A stretch of DNA of 61,987 bases from Terfezia claveryi (lineage: Eukaryota; Ascomycota; Pezizomycetes; Pezizales; Pezizaceae): positions 1 to 61,987 of the forward strand of contig WHUX01000275.1 of the NCBI GenBank assembly GCA_015179025.1, written 5' to 3'. Each line of letters starts with the position of its first letter. Within the stretch, counting starts at the first letter, position 1. The position numbers were made by a program, and so were the translations under genes. Shown here in pieces: positions 42,306-53,690 of this stretch. A model generated the notes under the pieces. It was given only the letters and a program-made list of their open reading frames with translations, was not told the DNA's origin and searched no databases.

Positions 42306-44420
42306 TTAGAGACAAGAAATGTCTATGGTGTTGGAACCCTGGACACTCCTACAAGGACTGTAGGAAACGAAAAAATAAGGTACCCATACCTACAGCCGCA
42401 CAAGATTTAGCTATGCCGATAGCAACCAGGGATAAAAACAACAAGGATAAAATCAAGGAACGACCCTTGTCAAGACAGGTACCAGATTTTAGCAAGGTAT
42501 TCATTAAAGCTAATGAACACCCTGCACTAGCTTTAATTGATCTTCAAACAAAGGAAGGAGACTTAATTAATTCTCAATTCGTACACCTGTACAAAATACC
42601 GACTAGAAGTATTGAGAAGAAATCGTTAAGTACTGCAATTAAAGGCTCAAAAGGAACAATAGACAAAGCTTGTACTATCAAACTTGATTGGATAGGTTAT
42701 GTAGAAGAACGAACGTTCTATGTAGCTTATTTGACTGGATGGGACATGATACTAGGAGAACCTGCTCTCAGCAAAGTGCGAGCAATAATTCCTGCCCATC
42801 AGGAACCAGTTACTATCCAACCGGAAAATATTCCTCGATTCTAGCTAAGTGTATAGAAAGGATCTAGAACTATAGCGTATAGTATAAGATCTGCATATAC
42901 TCAGGTCAGCTGCGAATCAGTCACAGATTATAGTGAACCGGATAATTGGGAAAATATTAGTGACGCAGAAGAAACCGATTCAGAAAGAGAACTCGTGACA
43001 GCCATTTCTATGGTACAGAAACAATTCAACCCCGTAACGGAGTTTCCCTTATTATTTCCCAAGACAATTCCACGGGAATTACCGCCACTAAGAAAAATTA
43101 ATCACTCTATCAAACCAAAAGTAGGAGCTACTTGGATACCAAAATGGCGACCCTCACGACATCGATTTAGACAACAAATCCATGACAAATTAGTTAAAGA
43201 AGAAGCATCAGGTCGTATATATAGAGTAGAAAATGACACAAATGCTCTAGTCATGTTCACTATCTCTAAACGAGATAAACTGGAAGAAGCCCGACATGTT
43301 AATGACTGTCGAGACTGCAATTTAGCCGTCAAACCGGACCACACCCCATTGCCAAATATTAATGAAGCAATTGAACTAGTAGCGGAGAATCCCATTTGGA
43401 TTAAGCTTGATTTAGCCGACGGATTTTTTAATATCAGGAACAATAAAGAATCTGAGCAACACTCTACCTTTTTATGTCACATGGGATATTTCAGAAGTAG
43501 AGTTATGCAACAAGGGGATCGTAACGCACCAGCTACCATGGTTCGCGTTATGCATGAAATTTTTAAGGACATGGTCTATAAAAATTTAATCATCTATATT
43601 GATGATATTATTATATTCTCTAAAACGTATGAAGAACATATAGAATTATTGAAGAAAGTACTTCAATGTCTACAGGATGAGAAATTCTATCTCAAAGAAA
43701 GCAAATACTAGTTCTTTACTCCAAGATTAGAAATCTTGGGACATGTTTTAACATCAGATGGATTACATGTAGACCAGAAGAAGAGGACTACTATATTAAA
43801 TTTCCAACTCCTACAAGAAAAAAGGATCTTAGAGGATTCCTTAGAATCGTTAATTATCTCAGCAGATTTATTTCTGACTTGGCATTGTATGCAAGTACCC
43901 TATCAGAACTGCAAGGAGAAATAAAGAAATGGGAATGGACAGATACTCATAATATAGCGTTTGAAAAACTTAAGGAACTCGTGAATTCCCCACATGTTTT
44001 AAAACCCTGGAATAATGAATCTACTGAACCCAAATATTTAGTCTGTGATGCTAGTGATATAGGAATAGGATCTTGGATAGGTCAAGGACCATTGACGCAC
44101 ATCAGACCATCATGCTTCTACTCTAGAAAATTTAATCCAGCACAACTCAATTATCCTACCTTTCAAAAGGAATTATTAGCGATTATTGATTCATTAAAAT
44201 TTTTTGAAGCACAATTAAGAGGTCACAAGTTCACTATCCTTACAGACCACAAACTATTAGTAACCTTCCATACTCAAACGCCTGCAAGCCAGAAATTGAG
44301 GCGATGGCAAGATTACCTAATGGAATTTGATACAGACATACAGCATACCGCAGGAAAGGAAAATTTGATAGCAGACTCTCTATCAAGAAAGCATAAATAC
44401 TTGGACACTCCCACTACCGA
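42278..44420 (+). pseudogene. Family B1 pol part 1: zinc knuckle, protease, RT, RNase H
   Basis: Opens with the Gag-type CCHC knuckle (42320-42361). The protease region (42520-42840) has Leu-Ile-Asp-Leu-Gln-Thr-Lys-Glu-Gly-Asp-Leu-Ile, without the usual Asp-Ser/Thr-Gly, and ends Met-Ile-Leu-Gly-Glu-Pro-Ala-Leu. RT is at 43040-43790 (Ile-Lys-Leu-Asp-Leu-Ala-Asp-Gly, Tyr-Ile-Asp-Asp-Ile-Ile). A TAG at 43709 and a frameshift near 43790 precede RNase H (43879-44400: Val-Cys-Asp-Ala-Ser-Asp, Lys-Glu-Leu-Leu-Ala, Asp-His-Lys-Leu, Ala-Asp-Ser-Leu-Ser-Arg). The domain order up to here is ordinary gypsy. Confidence 0.9.
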
Positions 44421-45560
44421 GGACGATTATATCTCCAACAGCATCGATCCTCCTAACCATACCTACAACCGCAACATCTCTACCAACGCTTTAAGAACTT
44501 TCCACTCACCAGAAACCCTACTCAGAACAATATGGTTTCTCGCGGAGCTATCAATTTCAAGCATGTCGACTGTGACTTCAACAAGTGTCGTGGAAGAGCC
44601 GAAGAACTTGGACACCATATCTTCTGTCTATATTTCGAAGGCATCCAGGATGAAGAAAGCGAATATGACATGATGAAGGAAGAAGAGTCCTTAGACGACG
44701 AGACTCTATCCACTATACCAGAAGAAGTTTTCAGTGGGTATGATCGTGTACCCAATATAAACAAGAACAAACCCTTAACAGTTCTTGGACTAAGATATAG
44801 GCCTCCATCTTCTGAAAACTTCAACAAAAATCTCTCGCTCCTGAAGAAGCGAAGGAATTTGCTATCGACTCGGCTCATAGCAATTAGCAACAACACAAAA
44901 GGATGCACTGGTCCTTTTGCCCTGATTTTTACTGTCCAGTTCATGGCAGCTCCCACGCCATGAACAACCGCATGTTCACCGTCGAAACATGTGCAATCTG
45001 CAACCACCATGGACATGGCAGTTTGAACTGTGACCTGACAGCCTCAGTTCTTAAGAAGGAGAAGGAATTCCTTATAACTCAGATTGCGCATCTTGTATCC
45101 GCAAACGAGCCTCAAAAGGAACTAGCACCAGTACAACAAACGCCAGCTTATCCACCTCCACAAGCTCTCAGCCGTGAAGAAGCTATCCAGGAAATCGGAG
45201 AATGGGCAAAAAGATGGATTACCAACAGGCCGACACAACCTACTCTCCAACCCAGCATTCAGTTCAGTAACCCACCGAACAGATGACCAACCGACAAATG
45301 GAACAGGAGATCAGGAACACTCCTGTTACCCCACAACAACCATGGAATAACCTCAACAACCAGCTGCAACCGCTAGCAGCAGTAATGCAATTCCAATCAA
45401 CACCGCTGCCATCACCACTCGTTCTAAAAAGTGAGTAGCTATTGACGAAGATTCACCCTCTTTATTCAAGACACCAAGACCTCCAGACAGCGTTGTGATT
45501 TCTGTAAGTTCTCAGGACATAATGCTTCTACATGCAAGGAGAAGAAACCCACCATCAATA
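44421..45560 (+). pseudogene. Family B1 pol insert between RNase H and integrase, with zinc knuckles
   Basis: A segment of about 380 codons that ordinary gypsy Pol lacks, spread over three frames by indels. Two canonical Cys-x2-Cys-x4-His-x4-Cys knuckles are visible: 44990-45031 (Cys-Ala-Ile-Cys..Gly-His..Asn-Cys) and 45494-45535 (Cys-Asp-Phe-Cys..Gly-His..Thr-Cys). Further Cys/His clusters lie near 44555-44620 and 44915-44950. Between them are an acidic stretch (44650-44740) and a Pro/Gln-rich linker (45120-45400). The segment is flanked by RNase H and by the integrase zinc-binding domain, so it is internal to Pol. The likely role is extra nucleic-acid binding; this is inference. Family D has a clearer version. 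Confidence 0.8.
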
Positions 45561-47261
45561 CTTCAACATAAGGATCGAACCGACCTCAACAAGCTCATTG
45601 AAGAGAAACACATCAGTGATGGATGGGACGATGACAAGGACTACTTTATCATACAGTGGCTTGACCAAGGTACAGGTATGAAAGCCGCATATCAATCATG
45701 CATGAAAGTATGTCCTATCTGGAAGAACTACTATGATACCTTTGTAAACCGTAAGGATCATAGAAGAAGAGACGGATTTTTGTATGTCAAGAACCGACAA
45801 GGACAATGGAGATTAGTCTTGCCCTCTACCTTTAACATCGAAGGTAAGAACTATCTCGAATTGGTTATTAAAGATGCACATGAAGCAACCGCTCATGGTG
45901 GCATTGAAAAAACGATGAAATATCTTACTGACCGATATGATTACCAGTCCTTTGCAGAACCAACTAAGGACTATATCAGAAGTTGTGATACTTGTCAATG
46001 GACAAAGTATTCCAACAAGACACCACTTGGACTCGTAACCCCATTACATGTACCAAGCAGGCCATGGACTGACATATCGATGGATTTTCTTAAAGTAGCA
46101 CCTGTGTTTACTAAGTGTTCAATTTTGTACCCGAATATTCCTGTTGAAGAAGATCATGTAGTTTGTATTTCACGACTTTGGATGATTGTCGATAGACAAT
46201 CAGGATTCAAGTTTCTTATTCCTGTCTCAGATAATTTCACAGCAGAACAATGTACTGCTACCTTTGATACTCATGTAGTCCCGACTATGGGATACCCTTT
46301 CTGTATTGTTTTTGACCGCGACACTCTTTTTATGTCAACGCACTTTCAAGATTGAGCTAGGAATAAAGGAATCAAGTTGGAACCGTCCACCGCATATCAT
46401 CCACGTGCAGATGGACAATCGGAAATTGTGAACTAAGAAATTCTACAAGTAGCAAGAGCCTGTAAAATCGAAGGATTTGATTGGCTACAGAAACTACCAG
46501 AGATAGAGTTGAAACTCAACTCTAGGTATAATGCCGCTAGACAGAATAGTCCCTTTTCCACACTATTTAGATTTAATGCACATCTTGGCATATCGATACT
46601 TCCATACCCTATTAATGCATATGTACCAGCAAATGAACGTCATGAGGTAACGTCTAAAAACCTATATGACGCCAAGAAGACTTAAGCATCTCAAGCGAAC
46701 AAACGACTACCCAATACAGCCAAATTTTCAGTCGGACAACAAGTTATGCTTTCCTCAGAAAATATCAACCTATCGAACGTCTCACCCAAACTCAAACCAA
46801 AATGGCTAGGCCCATTTCCCATTATTTCTAGTAATCAGAAATGCAATAACTATAGCCTAGACCTATCCAGTCAACCTGACCTCCACCTCATATATAATAC
46901 TTTTCATATCAGCAAACTCAAACCCTACTATAAAAACGATCCTACCCAGTTCCCTCACAGACAATCTCAGGAACCAGAACCAATTCAAGAAGATCATTAT
47001 GAAGTTGAAAAGATATTAGAATTTAGAACAGCTCTTCGAACTGGAGAAAGACAATATAAGGTCAGATGGCTAGGATACTCTCCTAAACATTATTCCTAGG
47101 TAAACGCCAAGGATATCACTACCGAAATTCTTCAAGACTTCTGGACAACCGGAAGTATGGAAGACAAATTCAAGAGACGTTGAAGGACTAAAGGAAAACA
47201 AGGCCATGAACCAGAAATGAGACCCGAGCTCTCATCTAACAAGAACGAGATAGAATTATGA
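45561..47261 (+). pseudogene. Family B1 pol part 2: integrase and chromodomain
   Basis: Integrase zinc-binding domain (His-Glu-Ala-Thr-Ala-His, then Cys-Asp-Thr-Cys, about 45880-45990). The catalytic core has Ser-Met-Asp-Phe (about 46080), Phe-Asp-Arg-Asp (46310) and Gln-Ser-Glu (46420). After TGA at 46353 and TAA at 46434 it continues to the GPY/F module (Lys-Trp-Leu-Gly-Pro-Phe, 46800) and a chromodomain (Tyr-Glu-Val-Glu-Lys-Ile-Leu, Tyr-Lys-Val-Arg-Trp-Leu-Gly-Tyr, 47000-47130; TAG at 47097 replaces the Trp codon). Ends with TGA 47259-47261. Integrase inserts cDNA; the chromodomain suggests heterochromatin targeting. B3 (7230-9290) is the same region. Confidence 0.9.
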
Positions 47262-47378
47262 GTCAAGGAAACACTAAGGATATTCACGTTAATGCTAATA
47301 TATTAACAATGCATCAAATCTTAGGACATATGGAAATCAATATGGCAGAACGAAAGAATAAGGATAGGAAATCCTTCT

Positions 47379-47389
47379 ATGTGGGGAAG
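47379..47389 (+). other. Family B1 polypurine tract
   Basis: The GTGGGGAAG-containing run directly precedes the 3' LTR; the equivalent in B3 is ATAGGGAAA. Confidence 0.65.
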
Positions 47390-48065
47390 TGTAATAGAGA
47401 ACGTTGTTTCATTGCTTATATAATTGATTATATACTTTTGTATTTCCTATATTACTACTATGTTATGTAACTAAGCCTCTCAGTTGAAGGACTAGCCTTC
47501 TACCACTCCTATTGCTTTATAAGCATCCATAGCACGCGGAATTTGCCATGGGAAGTTCCATGGCACTTGCCATATGAAGACACCCTCATTATGGCCGCGT
47601 GATCTCTGTTTAAGGTGTGTGACTCATTACTATGGCCACATGACCATCGTTTATGGCGTGTGACTCATTACTATAGCCACATGACCCTTTTTGTACAGGC
47701 ACTACCTTCTGGTGTGCCACCCTTATTGTATTTATTTCCTTAGTCATCAGATCTCAAAGGAGTATACATAGGCCGCTGGATTCCCTCTGGAATCCATAGA
47801 AAGACAAGAAGCAACCAAGCAAGCACTCAGAGCAAGCAAGCCTATATTCCGATCAGATCAAGATCATATAGCTTAGATAGCACAAATCATATAAGATAGA
47901 TTACACCAGTTAATTACTGTTCCCTTCAGGAACGTCCCACATAGTAATCTCCCTACCCTTTTGAGGTCTTACCTCAGCAGAACCGAAATACACAAACGTC
48001 CGTGCCTACGGATATAGATTGTATAAATGGTACTAAATGAATACTGTCTAGTACCATTCATTACA
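47390..48065 (+). repeat. Family B1 3' LTR
   Basis: 676 bp, TGTAATAGAG..CATTCATTACA, followed by TGGTT (target duplication of B1). It differs from the 5' LTR by a modest number of mostly transition changes and a few 1-bp indels. Confidence 0.95.
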
Positions 48066-48070
48066 TGGTT

Positions 48071-48109
48071 ATCCTAGGGGAGGGTAGGTCTCTTACCTGA
48101 GCCACAACA
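48071..48109 (-). repeat. Family C1 5' LTR, distal 39 bp
   Basis: Continues the C1 LTR broken at 39102 and ends GAGCCACAACA, identical to the edge of the 3' LTR (17914). With 38530-39102 it gives 612 bp. Confidence 0.92.
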
Positions 48110-48114
48110 CTTTA

Positions 48115-48342
48115 AAGCTAACTCTGGTAAATTTCTCTGCCAAGAGAACAATTTAGTGATAATAGAAATGAAGAACATAGTAAAACATTAGTCAGTAATT
48201 CTTAATGAGGATTCGATTGATCACCGAATACTTAGCGAGTTAGTATGAGGTAGCTTTATAAGAAGTGTAGCTGGTGTGAGTCAGTACCAAGTCGGAAAAA
48301 GAGTTGCCAAACTTGCCTCAACTCACATTGGGGTACATACTA
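48115..48342. mobile_element. Mutated hAT-MITE-like relic, right end
   Basis: From about 48232 to 48342 the sequence follows the right end of the hAT MITE (36290-36415): CGAATACTTAGCGAGT, then GAAAAAGAGTTGCCAAAC, then CTTGCCTCAACTC, with mostly C-to-T and G-to-A changes. It ends at GTACATACTA where the MITE has GCGCACACTA. Directly after it the family C RT frame begins (Gln-Lys-Tyr-Leu-Asp-Glu). So an old hAT relative sat in C2 pol. The left part (48115-48230) is not recognised and its left terminus is not found. Confidence 0.55.
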
Positions 48343-50981
48343 TTCAGAAGTATCTTGATGAAAATCTTCCTACTACAAAAGTCCAATGTTCATGCTTCTC
48401 CACTAATGCTCCTATACTATATGTTCAAAAGAAAGATAGATCCTTATGGCTATGTGTAGATTACTGAGCCCTTAACCATTTCACAGTACCAAACAAATAC
48501 CCACTCCCTTTTATCTCAAAGTTACTTAATAGAACTCGTGGAGGTAAATGGTTTATATGATTGAACCTCAAAAATGAGTATAACCTTATCAGAATTGTAC
48601 TAAGAGATGAGTGGAAGACAGTATTCAAGACAAAGAAAGGACTATTTGAGTATACTGTGATGCCATTTGGGTTGACTAATGCCCCTGCTACCTTTCAAGA
48701 AATAATGGATATGATTCTTAAGGATATAAAAGGATGTATCTCATACTTGAATGACATACTCATCTATAGAGGCAAGACAGAGGAAGAATATCAACAAATA
48801 GTTAAAAAAGTTCTTCAACAATTCATCCAATATAAATTAGCTGTTAACCTCATGAAGTCTGAGTTCTATGTCTAGGAGACCTTATTCCTCAGTCATATTA
48901 TCAATAGTCAACATATCTAAATGGATCCCTTCAAGTTCAAAACCATGTTCAAGTGGCCCGTTCCTACTAAGAAGAAAGTAGTTCAAGCATTCCTAGGCTT
49001 CACAAATTACCACCATTGATTTATTGCTAACTATAGTACTAAGGCACATCCCTTAATCGACTTGATAAAAGATGTTCCTTTCAGTTGGAAACATGAACAA
49101 CAGCAAGCCTTTGATAACCTCTATAAATGATTTCTTACTAGCCTCATCCTCATACAGTTTGACAGACAACTCAAGACAATCATAGAGACTAATACTAGTA
49201 ATCAAGCTATTGCTGGTATTCTTTCTCAATACCATGTTGTCAATAGAGGCAAGCAGCTCCACCATATTGAATACTATGTGAAAACCCTCTCTACAGCTTA
49301 ATACAACTGGCCTATCTATGATAAAGAGTTGTTTGTAATCGTGGATTGCTTCCGAAAGTGGCAAGATTGGTTGGTTGGCATTCTAGTGAACATCTATATA
49401 GACTACTAAGAGTTACAATATTTCAACACTAAACAAAAGCTTAACTCCCATCAAGCTACCTGGTACCTCCGCATGTTCGAGTTCATTTACAACATTCACT
49501 ATAGACCTGGTTCAAAGATGGGTAAGCCTGATAGCCTGTCTAGACGTTTAGGGGAAGAGAAATTAGGTATGGATGCTAGATTTTTCGAAGATAGACAACT
49601 AATGGTACTTGGGGAAAAGGATGAAGAGGAAGCCGAAGATGTTGAAGTGGAAGAAATAGATGTGGCTGGATGGCAAAAAAAGGATAGGCTATGGGTAGTA
49701 CCCCCCGAGTTTAAGTTGGAAGTATTAAGACAGCATCATAATAGTCAAGTGGTAGGATATTGGGGAAGATATCATACTCAAAAGCTAGTGACAAGGAACT
49801 TTATGTAAGATAAATGGCAAGAAGAAATAGGGAACTATATGGCAGGATATACTAAGTGTCAAAAAGCAAAGGCAGATAGGCATAGTAGGCAAACAAAGTT
49901 GGTACCGATACTGACTGGAGAAAGACCATTTAAGGAAATAGCTATGGACTTTGTTGGTGAGCTACTAGAGTTAGAAGGTTTCAATACAATACTCGTTATC
50001 ATAGACCAGTTTACTAAAGTACAATACTACATCTTAGCAAAATCTACATGAACAGCATCCGATATTGCTGATACCAATATTAATGAGATATAGAGAATTT
50101 ATGACCTTCTCCGATATATCACCTCTAACCATGGTCCATAATTCACCTCTAGATTCCTTAAGGAGCTTAATCAAAAGCTCAACATAACTCTCTACCTCTC
50201 TACTACCTATCATCCTCAGACCGATGGACTTGCTGAATAAGCAGTCCAAATACTTAAGCAGTACCTCTGCATCTACTATCATGATAGGCAAGCTCATTGG
50301 AAATGATAGCTACCTTTAGCCGAGTTTGCCTATAATACTGCCGCTCACTCTACTTACAAGTACTCCCTTTACTGAAGTTTATACGGCTTTGACTCTTGCA
50401 CTATTCACCTTTCAGATAACTATAAATTCTCCTCTCCCACTGTAGAAGAATGGCTAGACCGAATAACAACTGTGCACAACCAAATTCATGATACTCTTAA
50501 GCAAATTAACAACAAAAGAAGTGCTATACACCTCAAAAAGGTATGCAGGTTTGCTATCAATGACTGGGTATTGTTTGACTACTGAAATCTACCGATACGA
50601 GCTGGGAACAACCATTCTCTTACTAGCAAGTAGATAGGACCCTATAAGGTCATTGAAGCTGTTGGTTCTCATACATATAGGCTCGAAGTTCTACAAGGGA
50701 CATGATAGCATAATGTTGTTCATATTACTCTCCTTAAGCCATTAAGATGACAAGATGAGCAAAAAGATATAGACGAAGATGAACTGGATATCTTCAAAGT
50801 GGAATCCATCATAGACTCCCATAAGAATAGGGGAGTAGTCAAGTATAGGGTGTAATGGGAAAGATATATGGAGTTTGAAGACATTTAGGAGATCTTCGAC
50901 AAGTTGGATAACTGTCCGGAGAAGCTCAAAGAGTATTGAGAGAAGTTCCCTAATAAGCCACGTGATAAAAGAGATATCTGA
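48343..50981 (+). pseudogene. Family C2 pol relic: RT to chromodomain
   Basis: Plus-strand copy of the family C Pol, starting inside RT and co-linear with C1 (20850-18206). RT has Phe-Gly-Leu-Thr-Asn-Ala-Pro and Tyr-Leu-Asn-Asp at 48748 (Asp to Asn in the catalytic box). RNase H is at 49080-49560. Integrase is at 49800-50400 (Met-Asp-Phe-Val-Gly-Glu; decayed Cys-Gln-Lys-Ala). The chromodomain is at 50760-50940. Many TAG, TAA and TGA stops at Gln, Trp and Arg codons. Everything upstream of RT (gag, protease, 5' LTR) is missing. 50982-51260 is the 3' non-coding part, parallel to 17931-18205 in C1. Confidence 0.88.
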
Positions 50982-51260
50982 GGTTTAGACCTACATCTAA
51001 TGTTTTATGAGTGAAGACATAGTACCTTTTACCCTCCTACTTGTTGCCTTTTCCCTGTGGGTGTTTTAGCAAAAGATTTGGTTTTTAATGGCTATAGCAT
51101 ACATGTATAGACACACCAGTTTTGTGGTACCCTGTCAGGGAGAGAGGTATCTAATGATGTTTAGTTAGTACCTAGCCACCACCATTACCTGAGTCTTTAC
51201 TAAATACTTGTTCCAACCTAGGGTCAAGAAGAACTTGTATTCAGCTATAGACAGCTGCCT

Positions 51261-51275
51261 GGAAATGGGGAGTAA
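51261..51275 (+). other. Family C2 polypurine tract
   Basis: GGAAATGGGGAGTAA lies directly before the LTR and matches the C1 tract. Confidence 0.75.
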
Positions 51276-51902
51276 TATTACAGCTCAGGTAAGAGACCTA
51301 CCCTCCACCAGGATAACCAATACCCTACTACATTGCTGACTATGATGGCCTGATCACCCATACAAATACAGGTAGTGTGTCGGGAGTGTAGATATCAAAG
51401 GGATTGGGTAAAGGAAGTGTATGTTCTCTGATATTGGATCTCATACATGTATTTTCTTCAGTATATTCCTATGATATTCTAATATATAATACTTCTGTAT
51501 TATTATTCATTGTATTCAAGTTCAGCTTATATATGTCAGCCTGACTGCAATAGATTATACTTCAGGCTGTCTAATCAATGTATATTAGATTGCAGAGTTC
51601 CTAAACAGCAAGCGTCTTCCTGTTCTAGGCAACCCTCTAATATTAGTACTACTAAGCTATTATAGGAAGTGTCATCAGATCTAATAACGAGTTATTAGAT
51701 CAACCCTTCTATATAAGCTATCACTTTAAATAGTAAATAGAATAAGACTTAAGCAATGTTCTAAGTCTCATATAGCTTTACTCTTATCGAGTCCGTAATA
51801 TACCCGAGTTGTTACTAGGTTTATACTTGTATTTATCACCAATAACCTCTTTATACTTTTATTACTGACTTGTATATTTATAGTTATAGCCTGCCTATAA
51901 TA
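51276..51902 (+). repeat. Family C2 3' LTR
   Basis: 627 bp, TATTACAGCTC..CCTATAATA. The intact family reads TGTTGTGGCTC..CCTGTAACA, so every TG and CA at the ends has become TA. Right of it integrase sequence of family D begins, showing C2 inserted into D. Confidence 0.9.
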
Positions 51903-52290
51903 GGTTTTATAACTCTATAGAAATTATTCAATCTACCTATAAAAATCCTAGAAGATGTATTTGTTAGTAAGCTCATGTACTGTTTTTGTAAGGCCTCCAT
52001 ATCTAGTGGTGATATGTGCTTGTTGAATAAAGGCTTCAGAGGCAAGGTTACCTTTAACTTATAGTTCTTTAGGAATAACCATTTTCTAGATAAAATTCTT
52101 CAGCAAGTACATAAATCTATCTTGTACCTTTGCTATAGGTACCTGTTCCCCTCTCTTAATCCTCAAGTACAGTAGTCCAAACATTATATCTTTTTCCATC
52201 TCTTCTCTATAGTGCTATTCTAACTTATGATCTCTTATCCACTCTGTAATTACTAAATCTGGTTCCATACTCTTTTCCTCATTATTCTGC
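51903..52290 (-). pseudogene. Family D integrase N-terminus, truncated by C2
   Basis: Minus-strand sequence reads as the start of integrase: Ala-His-Ile-Thr-Thr-Arg-Tyr-Gly-Gly-Leu-Thr-Lys-Thr, comparable to Ala-His-Gly-Gly-Ile-Glu-Lys-Thr of family B, then Asp-Phe-Tyr-Arg. It is cut at 51903 before the Cys-x2-Cys and the catalytic core. Upstream (52080-52290) is a charged linker with several stops. Confidence 0.7.
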
Positions 52291-53690
52291 ACTCCCAACT
52301 CTTTTTTTAGGTAATTACTATTATGAATAGGCTTATTTATAGCCTTCAAATTATTTTTTCTAGTATTATATAAGCTAACAAAGTTCTTGTGTTGGTTATG
52401 ATAACCAAAACAATATTTGCACTTGGGTATCTCTTTTTCTCTAGTAGTAGTGACTTTTGGGAGGTTAGAATACAGGTAGGACCAATGACTATTTTGGTTG
52501 TAGACAATATATTTTTTGATAGTTTCTTTGGGTGCAGGGTGCAGGTAATTATTGAGGGGGCATTTGTTGCTGAGGTGAGTATACTCATTGTAGTTGATGT
52601 ATCTTGGAGGAGGAAACTTCATAGTTCTAGAACAATTTTCCTTGAAGTGTCCAAATGACCAACATTTGTCACAAAGATTTATGCCAGTATTTTTGTTGTT
52701 GTATTGGGAGGTTTTGTAGCCTACTTTGCCACATTAGGAACAATAGTCTTGTCTCTGAGTAATGTTAGAGGAAGGTAAGGAGGGAATTGGCTCCTCAGGG
52801 AAGAGGTCAGGAAGAGTGCTGATAGTGGATGCAGGTGAGGATCCTGGTGGTGGTGGTGGATCAAACTGCACCTTCTTGTTGTCTGCCTTATCCTTATACT
52901 TAAGTAAGGCTGCCCTTCACTTCAAGGTGCCTTCAAGAGTGGAGTTCTACTCCTAAAGGTTTCCTACAACTACAGAACCCCTGTCAGCCCTTTTCAAGGA
53001 CTGGTCTATCTGTTCTATAGTCATAGGTTCCCTAGCTCTTTTCTATTCCTCAGGTTTATCTAAGTCAGAAGACTTATCTATAAGAGTCTCTTGTCATAGA
53101 TATTCTGCCTCAGAGACAGCAAGAGTGGAGGGAGAGAAGGTACTAGGTCTTTAGTTAATTACTATTTCAAATTTAGGTTTTCTTGTAACTGACCTTTCTC
53201 TCTCTTCTTCCTCTTGTTGTTGCTGTTGGGCCTAAGCCCTAGTAGTGGTGGCAGCAGTTTGGACTGCTACTGGCTCCTGCTAGAGCTGTCTGAGCCTGAA
53301 ATTTCTTTGTAGAGTGTTAGACATATCAGGTTCAGAGTCATCTTTAACTATGGCTTTGTACCTTTCAGCCTCAAAAACTGTATTCAGGCCTTCCCTATCA
53401 TACTAAGTAGGCCTAGTACCATCAACCTCCTGCACTTGTCTTAGTGGGAGGTTGATGGTAGTGATCTGGAGAAGAGGGAGTCTCCTTCTCTTTTGGATGG
53501 TGTTGAGAGAATTTCTCCCAAGAGTTGGTGGAGATACTGGTTTCCTAGTGGCTCTTCTAATTCTAAGCTATAGGGAAGGTATTGTTGGTGATGGAGAATG
53601 TGAAAGAGGAGTTTTCTTGAAAGTTTGTATGGGGATAGAGAGGTGGTTTGTTACTACTGGATATTGTAGTAAGGAAGTTATATGGTGAGA
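52291..53690 (-). pseudogene. Family D pol insert: zinc-knuckle array between RNase H and integrase
   Basis: About 470 codons, nearly all in one minus-strand frame with only Gln/Trp-type stops. The N-terminal two-thirds (52850-53690) is low-complexity: Pro, Gln5, Glu/Arg clusters and a Pro5 run. The last third holds a CCHC array. One knuckle is intact at 52632-52673 (Cys-Asp-Lys-Cys..Gly-His..Asn-Cys). One at about 52700-52745 has His and the last Cys changed to Tyr. One near 52570-52615 has two Cys changed to Tyr. One near 52465-52510 has three Cys changed to Tyr. A further Cys-Lys-Tyr-Cys..His lies near 52400-52430. TGT/TGC to TAT/TAC is a single G-to-A step. The array sits between RNase H (53690-54220) and integrase (51903). 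Confidence 0.82.
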
